NCBI RefSeq assembly: GCF_001586775.1
Contig: NZ_LQXS01000004.1
Location: 124,001-188,000 of the forward strand
Source: Sphingobacterium populi
Lineage (GTDB): Bacteria > Bacteroidota > Bacteroidia > Sphingobacteriales > Sphingobacteriaceae
DNA: 64,000 nt
Direction: 5' to 3'
The notes under the pieces are model-generated. The model ran no database searches and was not told the DNA's origin. It saw nothing but the letters and a program-made list of their open reading frames with translations. Position 1 is the stretch's first letter; each line of letters begins with the position of its first letter. Shown here piece after piece: positions 27,108-35,329 of this stretch. The position numbers and the translations under genes are program-made.

Positions 27108-28730
27108 ATGAAGAGCAACTTTTATCTTTTACTATTGTCGGTGGCAGTAGTATTGTATTCTTGTAATAAAGAGACCTTCCGAGAAGAAACCTCTGTTGAG
27201 GTGAACTTATTGGGTATAGAAATAGAAACTTCGGAACCTTCGGATACCGAAAGTCGTGCTGCGACTAGCGCGTCTATCCTTGAAAACGAATCACAAGAGT
27301 TAGCACACATCCCATTCGATCAGCACTTTGGTGTTACAGTGTCGTTAGCACGAGATTTTCCAAATACAGATGGCCGCAGTGATCTTGTGAAAGAAGAGAA
27401 CACGGTGTCGCGCGCAGCTGGAGTAACCAACCTTGGACCAATAACATGGAAAATGGAAGACGGTATTCAATACCGACTACTCGCTTATGATAGTAATGAG
27501 AGCAAGGTAATTGACACGGTATATACTGTCGGAAAGTACGGCAATAGTGCACTGAAGTTGAATCCTGAAACCACATACACTTTTGTACTTTATTCTACAA
27601 TGAGTAAATCTGAGGTGCCAGCCGCTCCAAACGGTAAATTGTCTGAAGCCGTATTCACAAACATAAATGGTAATACTGACTTTGTTTACTTTCGCAAAAC
27701 CTTCAAACTCAGCCCAGGCCAAAACAAATTGAACGTGACGCTAAGACACGTCTTCAGTCAGATAACGACACATATAAATACAGCAGACGTAGGGAATATC
27801 TCCACCATTAAAGCACGAATTGGCGATCACTTTTTATCGCCAACGATCGGCTTGAACAACGGCACCGTATTAACATATAACAACAAAGCCGAAAACGGAA
27901 AAGTATTAGAATTTGTTCAAAACACTCCTACAAGTGCCGCGAATGAAGCTTCCATAATCTGTAATAGCGGAGCTACTAAAAGCACATTAACATTTGATGA
28001 GCTAACGATCAACAATATCACCAAAAGAGGTGTTACAATTCCAAATGTTCAATTAGCCCCTGGAACGCGATATATCTTAACGTTGAAGATTAAAACTTTT
28101 ACACAAGACGTTGATCCAGGAATTGAATTGGGCGATCGCACTTATGCTCCTGGAAACCTGATTTACGACCGCAATAAAAAGACTTATCTTTTCTCTACGA
28201 AAGGTGAGGGTGATCTTTGGTTTAAAAATTACGTAAAACCACGACGTAATGATTTAGATAAGCTCCCTTGGGGGCAGAATAATCAAGAAGCACGTACGGA
28301 ACTAAATGGTGGCCCTGGTGACCCTTGTGCATTAGTCGCGCCATTAAATTCCTGGAGACTTCCAAAACGCGTAGAAATGGAAAACATCAAGAATGCTACT
28401 GAGGCAAACATTAGTGGGCATCCTGGTCCAGACATATATCATCCAGTTCGTTATATCGCACAAAAATATCCTGGAGGCGATAGACGAGGTATGTATTTCG
28501 GTACGCAAACTGATCCTGGTAGTAACTTTAATAAATTCCTTTTCATTTCATTCGATGGTATTTATAATAGCAATACTACTCGAAGTGATCTAGACGGCAC
28601 CGGATGGTACATGCTCAAAAATGGAAACAAATATGAATACATGCAAATAGGACCAAACATTAATACGTTTAATTTCTATGAGCTAGGACAGAATACTGCC
28701 GTATCGATCAGGTGCGTAAGAGCAAATTAG
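27108..28730 (+). CDS. Fimbrillin-like surface lipoprotein
   Basis: A 540-residue lipoprotein: signal peptide with lipobox (VLYSCNK, Cys near residue 19), then long beta-rich regions with the fimbrillin/Mfa-like layout (NKLNVTLRHVFSQITTHI near residues 205-222). The C-terminal part resembles surface-protein modules (WRLPKRVEME, ending in VSIRCVRAN). The paralogue at 30344-32155 has the same layout and ending. Such proteins are exported as lipoproteins and may polymerise into fimbriae or act as surface adhesins; which applies here is unknown. Confidence 0.8.
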   Translation: MKSNFYLLLLSVAVVLYSCNKETFREETSVEVNLLGIEIETSEPSDTESRAATSASILENESQELAHIPFDQHFGVTVSLARDFPNTDGRSDLVKEENTVSRAAGVTNLGPITWKMEDGIQYRLLAYDSNESKVIDTVYTVGKYGNSALKLNPETTYTFVLYSTMSKSEVPAAPNGKLSEAVFTNINGNTDFVYFRKTFKLSPGQNKLNVTLRHVFSQITTHINTADVGNISTIKARIGDHFLSPTIGLNNGTVLTYNNKAENGKVLEFVQNTPTSAANEASIICNSGATKSTLTFDELTINNITKRGVTIPNVQLAPGTRYILTLKIKTFTQDVDPGIELGDRTYAPGNLIYDRNKKTYLFSTKGEGDLWFKNYVKPRRNDLDKLPWGQNNQEARTELNGGPGDPCALVAPLNSWRLPKRVEMENIKNATEANISGHPGPDIYHPVRYIAQKYPGGDRRGMYFGTQTDPGSNFNKFLFISFDGIYNSNTTRSDLDGTGWYMLKNGNKYEYMQIGPNINTFNFYELGQNTAVSIRCVRAN

Positions 28731-28772
28731 TTAGTATCTAGCTACACTTACAGCTCTTCCGATCTATTAATC

Positions 28773-28834
28773 ATCAGCTACTGTTAACACACGGATTATT
28801 ACTTGATAATCGTGTTAATAGTAGCTGATTTTTC
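28773..28834 (+). terminator. Long hairpin terminator between convergent genes
   Basis: An 18-bp stem (28773-28790 with 28812-28829, one wobble) contains a second 6-bp stem (28794-28799 with 28806-28811) and ends in a T run. It lies between convergent genes and could serve both strands. Confidence 0.8.
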
Positions 28835-28845
28835 GTACTATTAAT

Positions 28846-29724
28846 TTATTGCCCCAAAAATTGACCAAGGTAAAGGATATTCTCGGCCAAATTTCGATCT
28901 TTTAATAACACTACTTTATTGCTATCAAGTAGATAAAATGTCGGAGAGGCCTTGAGGTCATACAAATTATCTGCTATAATAGATCGGTCGGTATTGATGC
29001 CGTTTATCCACAAGGGCGGAATATATTGCTGATAATCTTTCCACAAACTATACTCAGCGGTGGCGTAGATTGCGAGAATCTGTAAATCTCCTCGGCGAAT
29101 CCATTCCTGCACTGTCAATTCGGGTTGTAGATTTTCAATTGCACTAGCACACCCACCACATCCTGGCTCGTAGAAGAACAGTAGTGTATATGGTGCTTCT
29201 TGACTGTACATATCATGCCTTTTGCCGTCTGGCGTTTGAAAAACAAAATTGGTTGCCTTTGTGCCGGCGTTGTTTCGCCTAATTAAGGCTAGCCGCTGTT
29301 CAAATCTCTGCTTTTCATACTGGGGTATATCCTCGTTTTGCGCCATGAACTCGAGTACTGGCAAGTAGAGCTCCTCGTTGTACATTGAAGAATTGGGATT
29401 GTATAAGTATTTACCAAAATTCTCCACAAAAAACTCAAGTACTGCGGGTGTCTGAGAAGCTCGTTGCAGCATTTTTTTTAAGGCCGCTACCGACTCCTTG
29501 CTATCACTTTGCTGCGCAATCGTGATAAAATCTACTATAGCCTGCTCGCCAATCTCTGGCCTCACGATGGCTACAGTATCTTCCAAATTGTATTTGTCCC
29601 AAAACAGCGTCACCGCCGGTTTTTGACCTTCTCCTTGCTGCTGCTCGGACTTCTCTTTTTGCTGCTTGCAGGATGTGCTAAAAAGGATTAGAAGCACAAT
29701 GCAATATACCCAATGTGTAGTCAT
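28846..29724 (-). CDS. DUF5106-type lipoprotein with thioredoxin-like domain
   Basis: From ATG 29724 a 292-residue lipoprotein: signal peptide ending in FSTSCKQQ (Cys near residue 19), a Gln/Glu-rich linker, a DUF5106-like helical region (TLFWDKYNLEDT, about residues 40-160), then a thioredoxin-like domain with the redox pair C-G-G-C in YEPGCGGCASA near residue 190 and a late SPTFYLLDS cis-Pro region. Probably a periplasmic or outer-membrane-anchored thiol-disulfide protein. ATG 29745 is also possible. The HAD gene ends four bases upstream of 29749. Confidence 0.85.
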   Translation of the reverse strand: MTTHWVYCIVLLILFSTSCKQQKEKSEQQQGEGQKPAVTLFWDKYNLEDTVAIVRPEIGEQAIVDFITIAQQSDSKESVAALKKMLQRASQTPAVLEFFVENFGKYLYNPNSSMYNEELYLPVLEFMAQNEDIPQYEKQRFEQRLALIRRNNAGTKATNFVFQTPDGKRHDMYSQEAPYTLLFFYEPGCGGCASAIENLQPELTVQEWIRRGDLQILAIYATAEYSLWKDYQQYIPPLWINGINTDRSIIADNLYDLKASPTFYLLDSNKVVLLKDRNLAENILYLGQFLGQ

Positions 29725-29748
29725 ATTCTGCCACAGTTGTTTCAAGCA

Positions 29749-30186
29749 CTAATATCTATTAAACAATGTTGAAAAAAAGCCTCTCTTTTGTCTTTTTGCC
29801 AAAAAATTAGGTTGCCCATAAAGTATAGGGATTATATCCTGAGAGCCTTTTCCCATAGCAGAAATGGCTCGATATATAGCTGTCCAATCGGGCAATCCTC
29901 CTAGGTTACGATCATCTATAAACAAATCCGCTGTTAGCTTCCGGGATGCCCGTGCCGCTATTTCTTCCGGAAAATTAGCATTGTGTGCGTAAAAGGCCAC
30001 ACCTCTGGCGGCACAATAATCAACCGCCTCTTGCAAAAGATCGCCCTCGCGAACGGTCCATAGGATTAGCGTATGTCGTTCCTCGTGTAACTTAATCAAT
30101 GTTTCTATCGCAAATGGAATCGGTTTCCCGATTTTGGGGTATTGATGTTCTACAATAGTTCCGTCAAAATCTACAGCTATTATCAT
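29749..30186 (-). CDS. Small HAD-superfamily hydrolase (BT0820-like)
   Basis: A 145-residue minimal HAD protein. Motif I is VDFDGTIV near residue 5 (nucleophile Asp), motif II in ILWTVREGD near 46, and the late acidic motif LFIDDRNLGG near 95. It has almost no cap domain. The family includes small phosphatases of unknown substrate. ATG 30186 is chosen because the enzyme core begins right there; 30267 would add 27 unrelated residues. Likely in one unit with the DUF5106 gene. Confidence 0.87.
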   Translation of the reverse strand: MIIAVDFDGTIVEHQYPKIGKPIPFAIETLIKLHEERHTLILWTVREGDLLQEAVDYCAARGVAFYAHNANFPEEIAARASRKLTADLFIDDRNLGGLPDWTAIYRAISAMGKGSQDIIPILYGQPNFLAKRQKRGFFSTLFNRY

Positions 30187-30343
30187 TGTTTTGTTACGCG
30201 TATATATGTCTGTACAAACAAAGATAACGTTTTGTTGATACAATAGTTCCGTTCCGTCGACCGCCAATCGACCTAATGATTCATAAACACACCGTATGTA
30301 GATTATTCACTACTAACCCCTTGTGTTCAACAACAATAATTTA

Positions 30344-32155
30344 TTACCTCCTAACACAACGAACATTTTGAAAAGAAGACTCTAATAACCCACCTCCTAA
30401 TAAACTTATTGTGAGCACCTCTACGATATCTGGGTTAAGTAAGTTGTAGGCTCCTGCAAGAGAACTTGTTACTCGCCTAGTTCTTAAACTATAAGCTCCA
30501 AGCCCCAGCAGACCTCCTGCATCTATTAATCGATCATATGACCAGTGCCTTCCTTCCGTACCATAGTTAGATATACCAATGTCGATTACTAGTAAGCCGC
30601 TAGCAACATTCACTGCGGTTCCGAAGCCATTCATATTAAATCTTAGGTTGGAACTTGGGTATTGCGCAGCGCTACCTGTTGTTGCATACTCATAATAACC
30701 CCTGCCATTGGTTTGATTATAAATGATACTTCTTGCTGGAGCTCGTGTTACTAAAGGCAGCACACCTAAGAGAAGATCATTAAATCCTAATGTCGAATAA
30801 TCCGCCCTCGTAGCTTGCCTCCAAACACTAAGCCCATCGCTCGGACGCGTTGTAGGATGCACTAGGGTACAGGGGTCTGAATTTGCACCAGCAGCGCCGG
30901 TACTGAACATGTAGGGCGTCGTGGAGCGGAATGGCCAATACGATTCCCGCATATTTGTGTGTGCATATGTTGCATGGAATCGATACCGGTTTCTTTGAGA
31001 TGAATGTAAGTACAAATTCGTTCGTGCCCAATTAACCCCTTGAAACGGCAACGCTGATTCAATTAAATCGATTTTTGCGTTATATGTACGGCCCCTAGTC
31101 ATGGCAGCCGAAGTGTTGAAAGCAAAGACCCTATTTAGGCCAGTAAAAGCTCTTGTTGTAGGGCCATCTGTCATGGTAATAGTGACATTATTGAGATTAA
31201 CCGTAAAGTTGGAGAATGAGGCTGGAGTTGCCGAATAGAAATAGATTGCTTTCCGGTCATTAAACCCCACATCTACGTTTCGAAAATCAGCAATAGTAAA
31301 TGTTGTCGTTGGAGTATAAGGTGTTGGATTATAAACCTGTCCATCGAGCAATCCAAAAGATCCAGTAGTGAGCGGAGATTGGCCGCCAGTAATGCCGCCT
31401 ACTGATACACCAAGCTGCGTAACTTGATCTGCAAACATTCCCCTTGCATCGACTTCTACCGCTAACCGGGCTACCTGATGGCGGAATGTGATGTTTAAAG
31501 GCGTGTTGGCTGTTCCTGTCGCAGAAATTGTAAAACTTCCTGTCGCATAAAGGAAGTCAGAGTTTGTTCCCATGCTAATTTGGGCATTAGTACCCGTGTT
31601 TGTTAAAGGCGGGATATCACTACTGTTGTTATAGGAATAAGCATACCACTGATACGTATCACCTCTTACTACTTCAATCTGCTGTGCTGTATCTACCGCG
31701 GTGGATGTCGAAGATCTCAATTGCTTTTGTCTCCAAAAGGTTTGCGTAGAACCAACGACCTTATAAAGCACAAGTCTGTAGGTAAATCCCGGAGTCATTG
31801 GTGATGCCGCCCTAGGATAACTCTGCAAACTGGGAGCTTCTAAAGTACTTTCATCCTCTTTTAATTTCCAAGAAGAGGACACAGACGTAATAACATCAAA
31901 TCCATCACCTTCAATGAAGGCACTCTTATTGTCAATATCAGCAAGACCTGACGGAGTAGATGAGCTTCTTGAATCTCCAAGATTTGCCTTGGTATTCTGA
32001 GCATCATTTAGCGGTACCACTTCCGTGTCATCAACCATTGCTTGCACAACTACTAAAGTGGCATTTGGATCCGAGAGATCTTCGCGACTAGTATCTCGAT
32101 CGCAACCCATTAAATAAACGCTTGTGATTAGCAGGTACGCACTTAAATGCTTCAT
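30344..32155 (-). CDS. Fimbrillin-like surface lipoprotein (second copy)
   Basis: From ATG 32155 a 603-residue lipoprotein: signal peptide with lipobox YLMGCDRD (Cys near residue 18), beta-rich fimbrillin-like region with NITFRHQVARLAVEVDARG near 220, and a C-terminal module (WRQATRADY, ending NVRCVRR) shared with the protein at 27108-28730. It is preceded by its own small peptide gene (32227-32406). Long low-complexity Ser/Thr/Asn stretches fit a surface-exposed protein. ATG 32185 is an alternative start. Confidence 0.8.
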   Translation of the reverse strand: MKHLSAYLLITSVYLMGCDRDTSREDLSDPNATLVVVQAMVDDTEVVPLNDAQNTKANLGDSRSSSTPSGLADIDNKSAFIEGDGFDVITSVSSSWKLKEDESTLEAPSLQSYPRAASPMTPGFTYRLVLYKVVGSTQTFWRQKQLRSSTSTAVDTAQQIEVVRGDTYQWYAYSYNNSSDIPPLTNTGTNAQISMGTNSDFLYATGSFTISATGTANTPLNITFRHQVARLAVEVDARGMFADQVTQLGVSVGGITGGQSPLTTGSFGLLDGQVYNPTPYTPTTTFTIADFRNVDVGFNDRKAIYFYSATPASFSNFTVNLNNVTITMTDGPTTRAFTGLNRVFAFNTSAAMTRGRTYNAKIDLIESALPFQGVNWARTNLYLHSSQRNRYRFHATYAHTNMRESYWPFRSTTPYMFSTGAAGANSDPCTLVHPTTRPSDGLSVWRQATRADYSTLGFNDLLLGVLPLVTRAPARSIIYNQTNGRGYYEYATTGSAAQYPSSNLRFNMNGFGTAVNVASGLLVIDIGISNYGTEGRHWSYDRLIDAGGLLGLGAYSLRTRRVTSSLAGAYNLLNPDIVEVLTISLLGGGLLESSFQNVRCVRR

Positions 32156-32226
32156 AATTTTTAGATTATAACGTGCCGTTATCATATTAAATAATGTTGG
32201 TATAAAGTCTGGATCGATAAAAGCTA

Positions 32227-32406
32227 TTATAAGTCTGTAGAGCCGTATCCTTCACCACCGACTTCCCAATTTTCTATAGTGGGTTGATATGGCGTATCAT
32301 TGGATCCTCCAGAAACCTGAACCGAAGAAGCGGCGACTCCGTACTCCGTGATTAAAGAAACGACATTTACAATTGGTTTAAAATAGATTTTCTTTTGCTG
32401 TTTCAT
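32227..32406 (-). CDS. Small protein paired with the second fimbrillin-like gene
   Basis: A 59-residue coding region. It starts KQQKKIYFKPIVNVVSL and ends Gly-rich (EVGGEGYGSTDL). It shares with the 65-residue protein at 26883-27080 the pattern Y-x-x-P-x-x-N, an E, an alternating Ala/Ser segment with QV, and a late Trp-Glu. The match in both sequence and position (71 bases before a fimbrillin-like gene) is the evidence that it is real. No function is known. Confidence 0.68.
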   Translation of the reverse strand: MKQQKKIYFKPIVNVVSLITEYGVAASSVQVSGGSNDTPYQPTIENWEVGGEGYGSTDL

Positions 32407-33148
32407 AAGTATAATTGTGTGAAAATTGTATTCATAATATACCTTAAGAATGTATTATACAATTATCTTTCTTAGATTAATTTTAAAAAAACGAAAGATA
32501 AAATAAAATAATAATACGCAGTTTTAATTGACTTAAAGTGCTTTAAATATAATATGGATAACAGTCATTAATGAGAAAATACTTTAAGAATTTTAAAAAA
32601 TGACAATTGTTTCGTTCGTAATTATAAAGTTATCACAACAAGGAAATTTATAAATTTATATTATTATAGACTTTACACTTTGCCTACAACCCGCCCCTAG
32701 GTATCGAATAATGCAACACGATGTCCCTGCGGTAACATTGATTAACCATAAATTTGTCGCCCCCATAATTAAATAAAATGTCAAATCGCGGCACTCGGCT
32801 TTATAAGAAAAAAAATTAATCACAATTAGCACTTTCACCTCTAAACCATTGCTTTACAGAACCATTAATGTTTGGAAAGCAAACCTATTTTATCGCGCCA
32901 AGAGATCGACTATAGCGCCCCAAATCCCGTTCACAAATTAAAAGTCTTATCTTCGAAATTTTAATTGCGTCAAGCAGCCATGTAGTTCGAATACTACACA
33001 GCAGAATAAAAGCATTCGATGTATACATCTTCACATTCTTCTTGTAGTACCTTTACAAAAGCGTTTATTATGGCTTCGAATTGCGTGTTAAGCTCTATAG
33101 AATAACATATTGGAACAACTACCCGATTTAATTTAGGATTACAGGAAG
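32407..33148. other. AT-rich intergenic region before the polysaccharide locus
   Basis: 742 bases with no convincing gene, RNA or repeat. A 60-codon minus-strand frame at 32656-32838 has no family resemblance. Near-matches to the -7 consensus (TATCTTCG near 32948, TACCTTTA near 33048) are the only hints of the promoter that must drive the plus-strand locus from 33149. Confidence 0.6.
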
Positions 33149-34312
33149 ATGAAGATATTAGTCGTACTTACAGCATTTATTGTTGCCTTAATACTCGGAC
33201 GACTCCTTTTGCCTTACGTTCTACTTATCAGCTATCGTAAAAGATTATTCGATCCTGTTGATTCTCGGAAGGCACACCATCAATTAGTATCACGGCTTGG
33301 CGGCGTTACATTCGTACCGATACAATGTGTGCTCATAGTACTTACGTTGATCTTGTGCTATAGAAACAATCTGGTGGATTTTAATCTTGAAACTTTTGAG
33401 GTATATCCCATGGTTATGGGTTTGGTTTGTGGTCTAGTTGTGCTGTTTATAGTCGGGATCACAGATGACTTGATCGGCATTAGTGCAAAAACTAAGCTTT
33501 ATATGCAAATCGTAGTTGCTTGCTTTTTGCCCATATCCGGAGTATGGATCAATGACCTGTACGGCGTCTTCTTCATCACATATATTCCTGCTTGGATAGG
33601 TATACCGCTCACCATATTTATTACCGTTCTAATAATAAATGCGATTAACCTTATCGATGGTATCGACGGGCTCTGTTCAGGATTGGTATTGGTTGGTTGC
33701 CTGGCTTTAGGTACACTCTTTATGATCAATGAAGCTTGGCTACACGCATTATTTGCATTTATTACCGCAGGACTGCTAATTCCATTTTTTCATTACAATG
33801 TTTTCGGTATTTCGCGCAAAAAGCGAAAAATATTTATGGGAGACTCAGGAAGCCTAACGCTTGGCTTATCGATGTCCTTTCTGTCAGTAAGTTATGCCAT
33901 GAATAACCCACATATTCAGCCTTTTTCTGAAGGAGCGATCGTAGTGGCATTTACGGTATTGATCGTTCCAGTAATGGACGTTGCACGAGTTATGCTTGTC
34001 CGATTAAGATTAGGCACGCCAGTATTTCGGGCCGACCGCAGTCATATACATCACAAACTGCTTGACCTTGGAATGTCACACCAAAAGGCCATGATTTCGA
34101 TCATTTCCCTTGCTGGTTTTTTTTGTATCTTTAACGCTATCGCTGTTCAGCTAATTAGCAACAATATTGTACTAGCAGCAGATTTAATATTGTGGGGTGC
34201 TTTTCATACTGTTGTAGACAAAAGCCTTAAACGCAAGCAGTCCTTCGCCACGAAAAATGCTCCTAAGAAGTACAAAAGTCATAGTCAGGTAATTGCAGAT
34301 CAAATTAAATAA
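33149..34312 (+). CDS. WecA/MraY-family undecaprenyl-phosphate sugar-1-phosphate transferase
   Basis: A 387-residue multi-spanning membrane protein (about ten helices) that would start glycan assembly by moving a HexNAc-1-phosphate onto undecaprenyl phosphate. Family motifs: SRKAHHQLVSRLGG near residue 38, VGITDDLIG near 104 (Asp pair), NLIDGIDGL near 165, MGDSGSL near 228 and RSHIHHKL near 298. Sugar specificity cannot be read. It opens the polysaccharide locus, where the initiating enzyme is commonly first. Confidence 0.92.
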   Translation: MKILVVLTAFIVALILGRLLLPYVLLISYRKRLFDPVDSRKAHHQLVSRLGGVTFVPIQCVLIVLTLILCYRNNLVDFNLETFEVYPMVMGLVCGLVVLFIVGITDDLIGISAKTKLYMQIVVACFLPISGVWINDLYGVFFITYIPAWIGIPLTIFITVLIINAINLIDGIDGLCSGLVLVGCLALGTLFMINEAWLHALFAFITAGLLIPFFHYNVFGISRKKRKIFMGDSGSLTLGLSMSFLSVSYAMNNPHIQPFSEGAIVVAFTVLIVPVMDVARVMLVRLRLGTPVFRADRSHIHHKLLDLGMSHQKAMISIISLAGFFCIFNAIAVQLISNNIVLAADLILWGAFHTVVDKSLKRKQSFATKNAPKKYKSHSQVIADQIK

Positions 34313-34344
34313 CCGGCGGCAACGCTAAGTAATAAGCTTTCTGG

Positions 34345-35303
34345 ATGAAAATAGCCATCATAGGTGGATCAGGTTTTGTGGGCACAAAGTTAATTGACAC
34401 ATTAAGTGTCTCTCCCGAAACTTCCGTTATTAACATTGACAAACAACCTAGCCAGACACATGCGTCCATTTCTGTAATTGGCAATGTGCTAGATCCTGAT
34501 TCTTTGAGCCACGCATTAATTGGTGTAAATACCGTAGTTCTTTTGGCAGCAGAACATCGCGATGATGTATCGCCAACTTCTCTATATTACGACGTTAATG
34601 TTCAAGGAATGCAGAATACCTTGGAAGCGATGGAAAAACAGGGCGTAAAACAAATTGTATTCACCAGTTCAGTTGCCATTTATGGCTGGATAAAGATAAT
34701 CCCGACGAATCCTTTCCCGCCGACCCTTTTAACCATTATGGCAAAAGCAAATGGGAAGCTGAATTAGTTTTGCAGAAATGGGCACAAAACCATCCCGACT
34801 GGAGCATTGGCATTGTAAGACCAACCGTGATTTTTGGCGAAGGTAATCGTGGAAATGTATTTAATCTCTTAAATCAAATCGCCTCTGGAAAGTTTATGCT
34901 TATAGGAAAAGGTAATAACGAAAAATCAATGTCCTACATTGGAAACATTGTTGCCTTCTTAGCCTTTTTAATAAACACCATGTCTCCTGGTGTACGCGTA
35001 TACAATTATGTCGATAAACCAGATTTTTCTACGAAAGATTTAGTACATCACACCAGCACGATTCTAGGCAAAAGTATCCCTACGCTACGCATCCCTTACT
35101 GGTTAGGTATGCTAGGCGGCTATGGCTTTGATGTACTGGCTTTTATTACGAGAAAAAAGTTGCCAATTAGTTCCGTGCGCGTTAAGAAATTTTGCGCAAT
35201 CACCAAATACGATTCTAGCAAAGCGATGGAATCTGGATTCCAACCGCCATACACCATGCAGGAAGGGTTGAGAAGAACCTTAGCATCCGAGTTTGGAAAA
35301 TAA
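34345..35303 (+). pseudogene. NAD-dependent epimerase/dehydratase (extended SDR), frameshifted
   Basis: One missing T near 34687 splits a 319-residue SDR protein. The first part has GGSGFVGT (NAD-binding) near residue 8, LLAAEHRDD and FTSSVAIYG. Reading on in the restored frame gives FPADPFNHYGKSKWEAE, with the catalytic Y-x-x-x-K, then VRPTVIFGEGN and the C-terminal domain. The likely role is 4-epimerase or 4-keto-reductase making the sugar used by the adjacent WecA-like enzyme. Error or true inactivation cannot be told apart here. Confidence 0.85.
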
Positions 35304-35329
35304 CTTTTAAAAGAAGAATCAATCTGCAC

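Noticed and set aside
32656-32838. A 60-codon minus-strand ORF in the long intergenic gap.
   Set aside because: No family resemblance, biased AT-rich composition and no partner gene or promoter.
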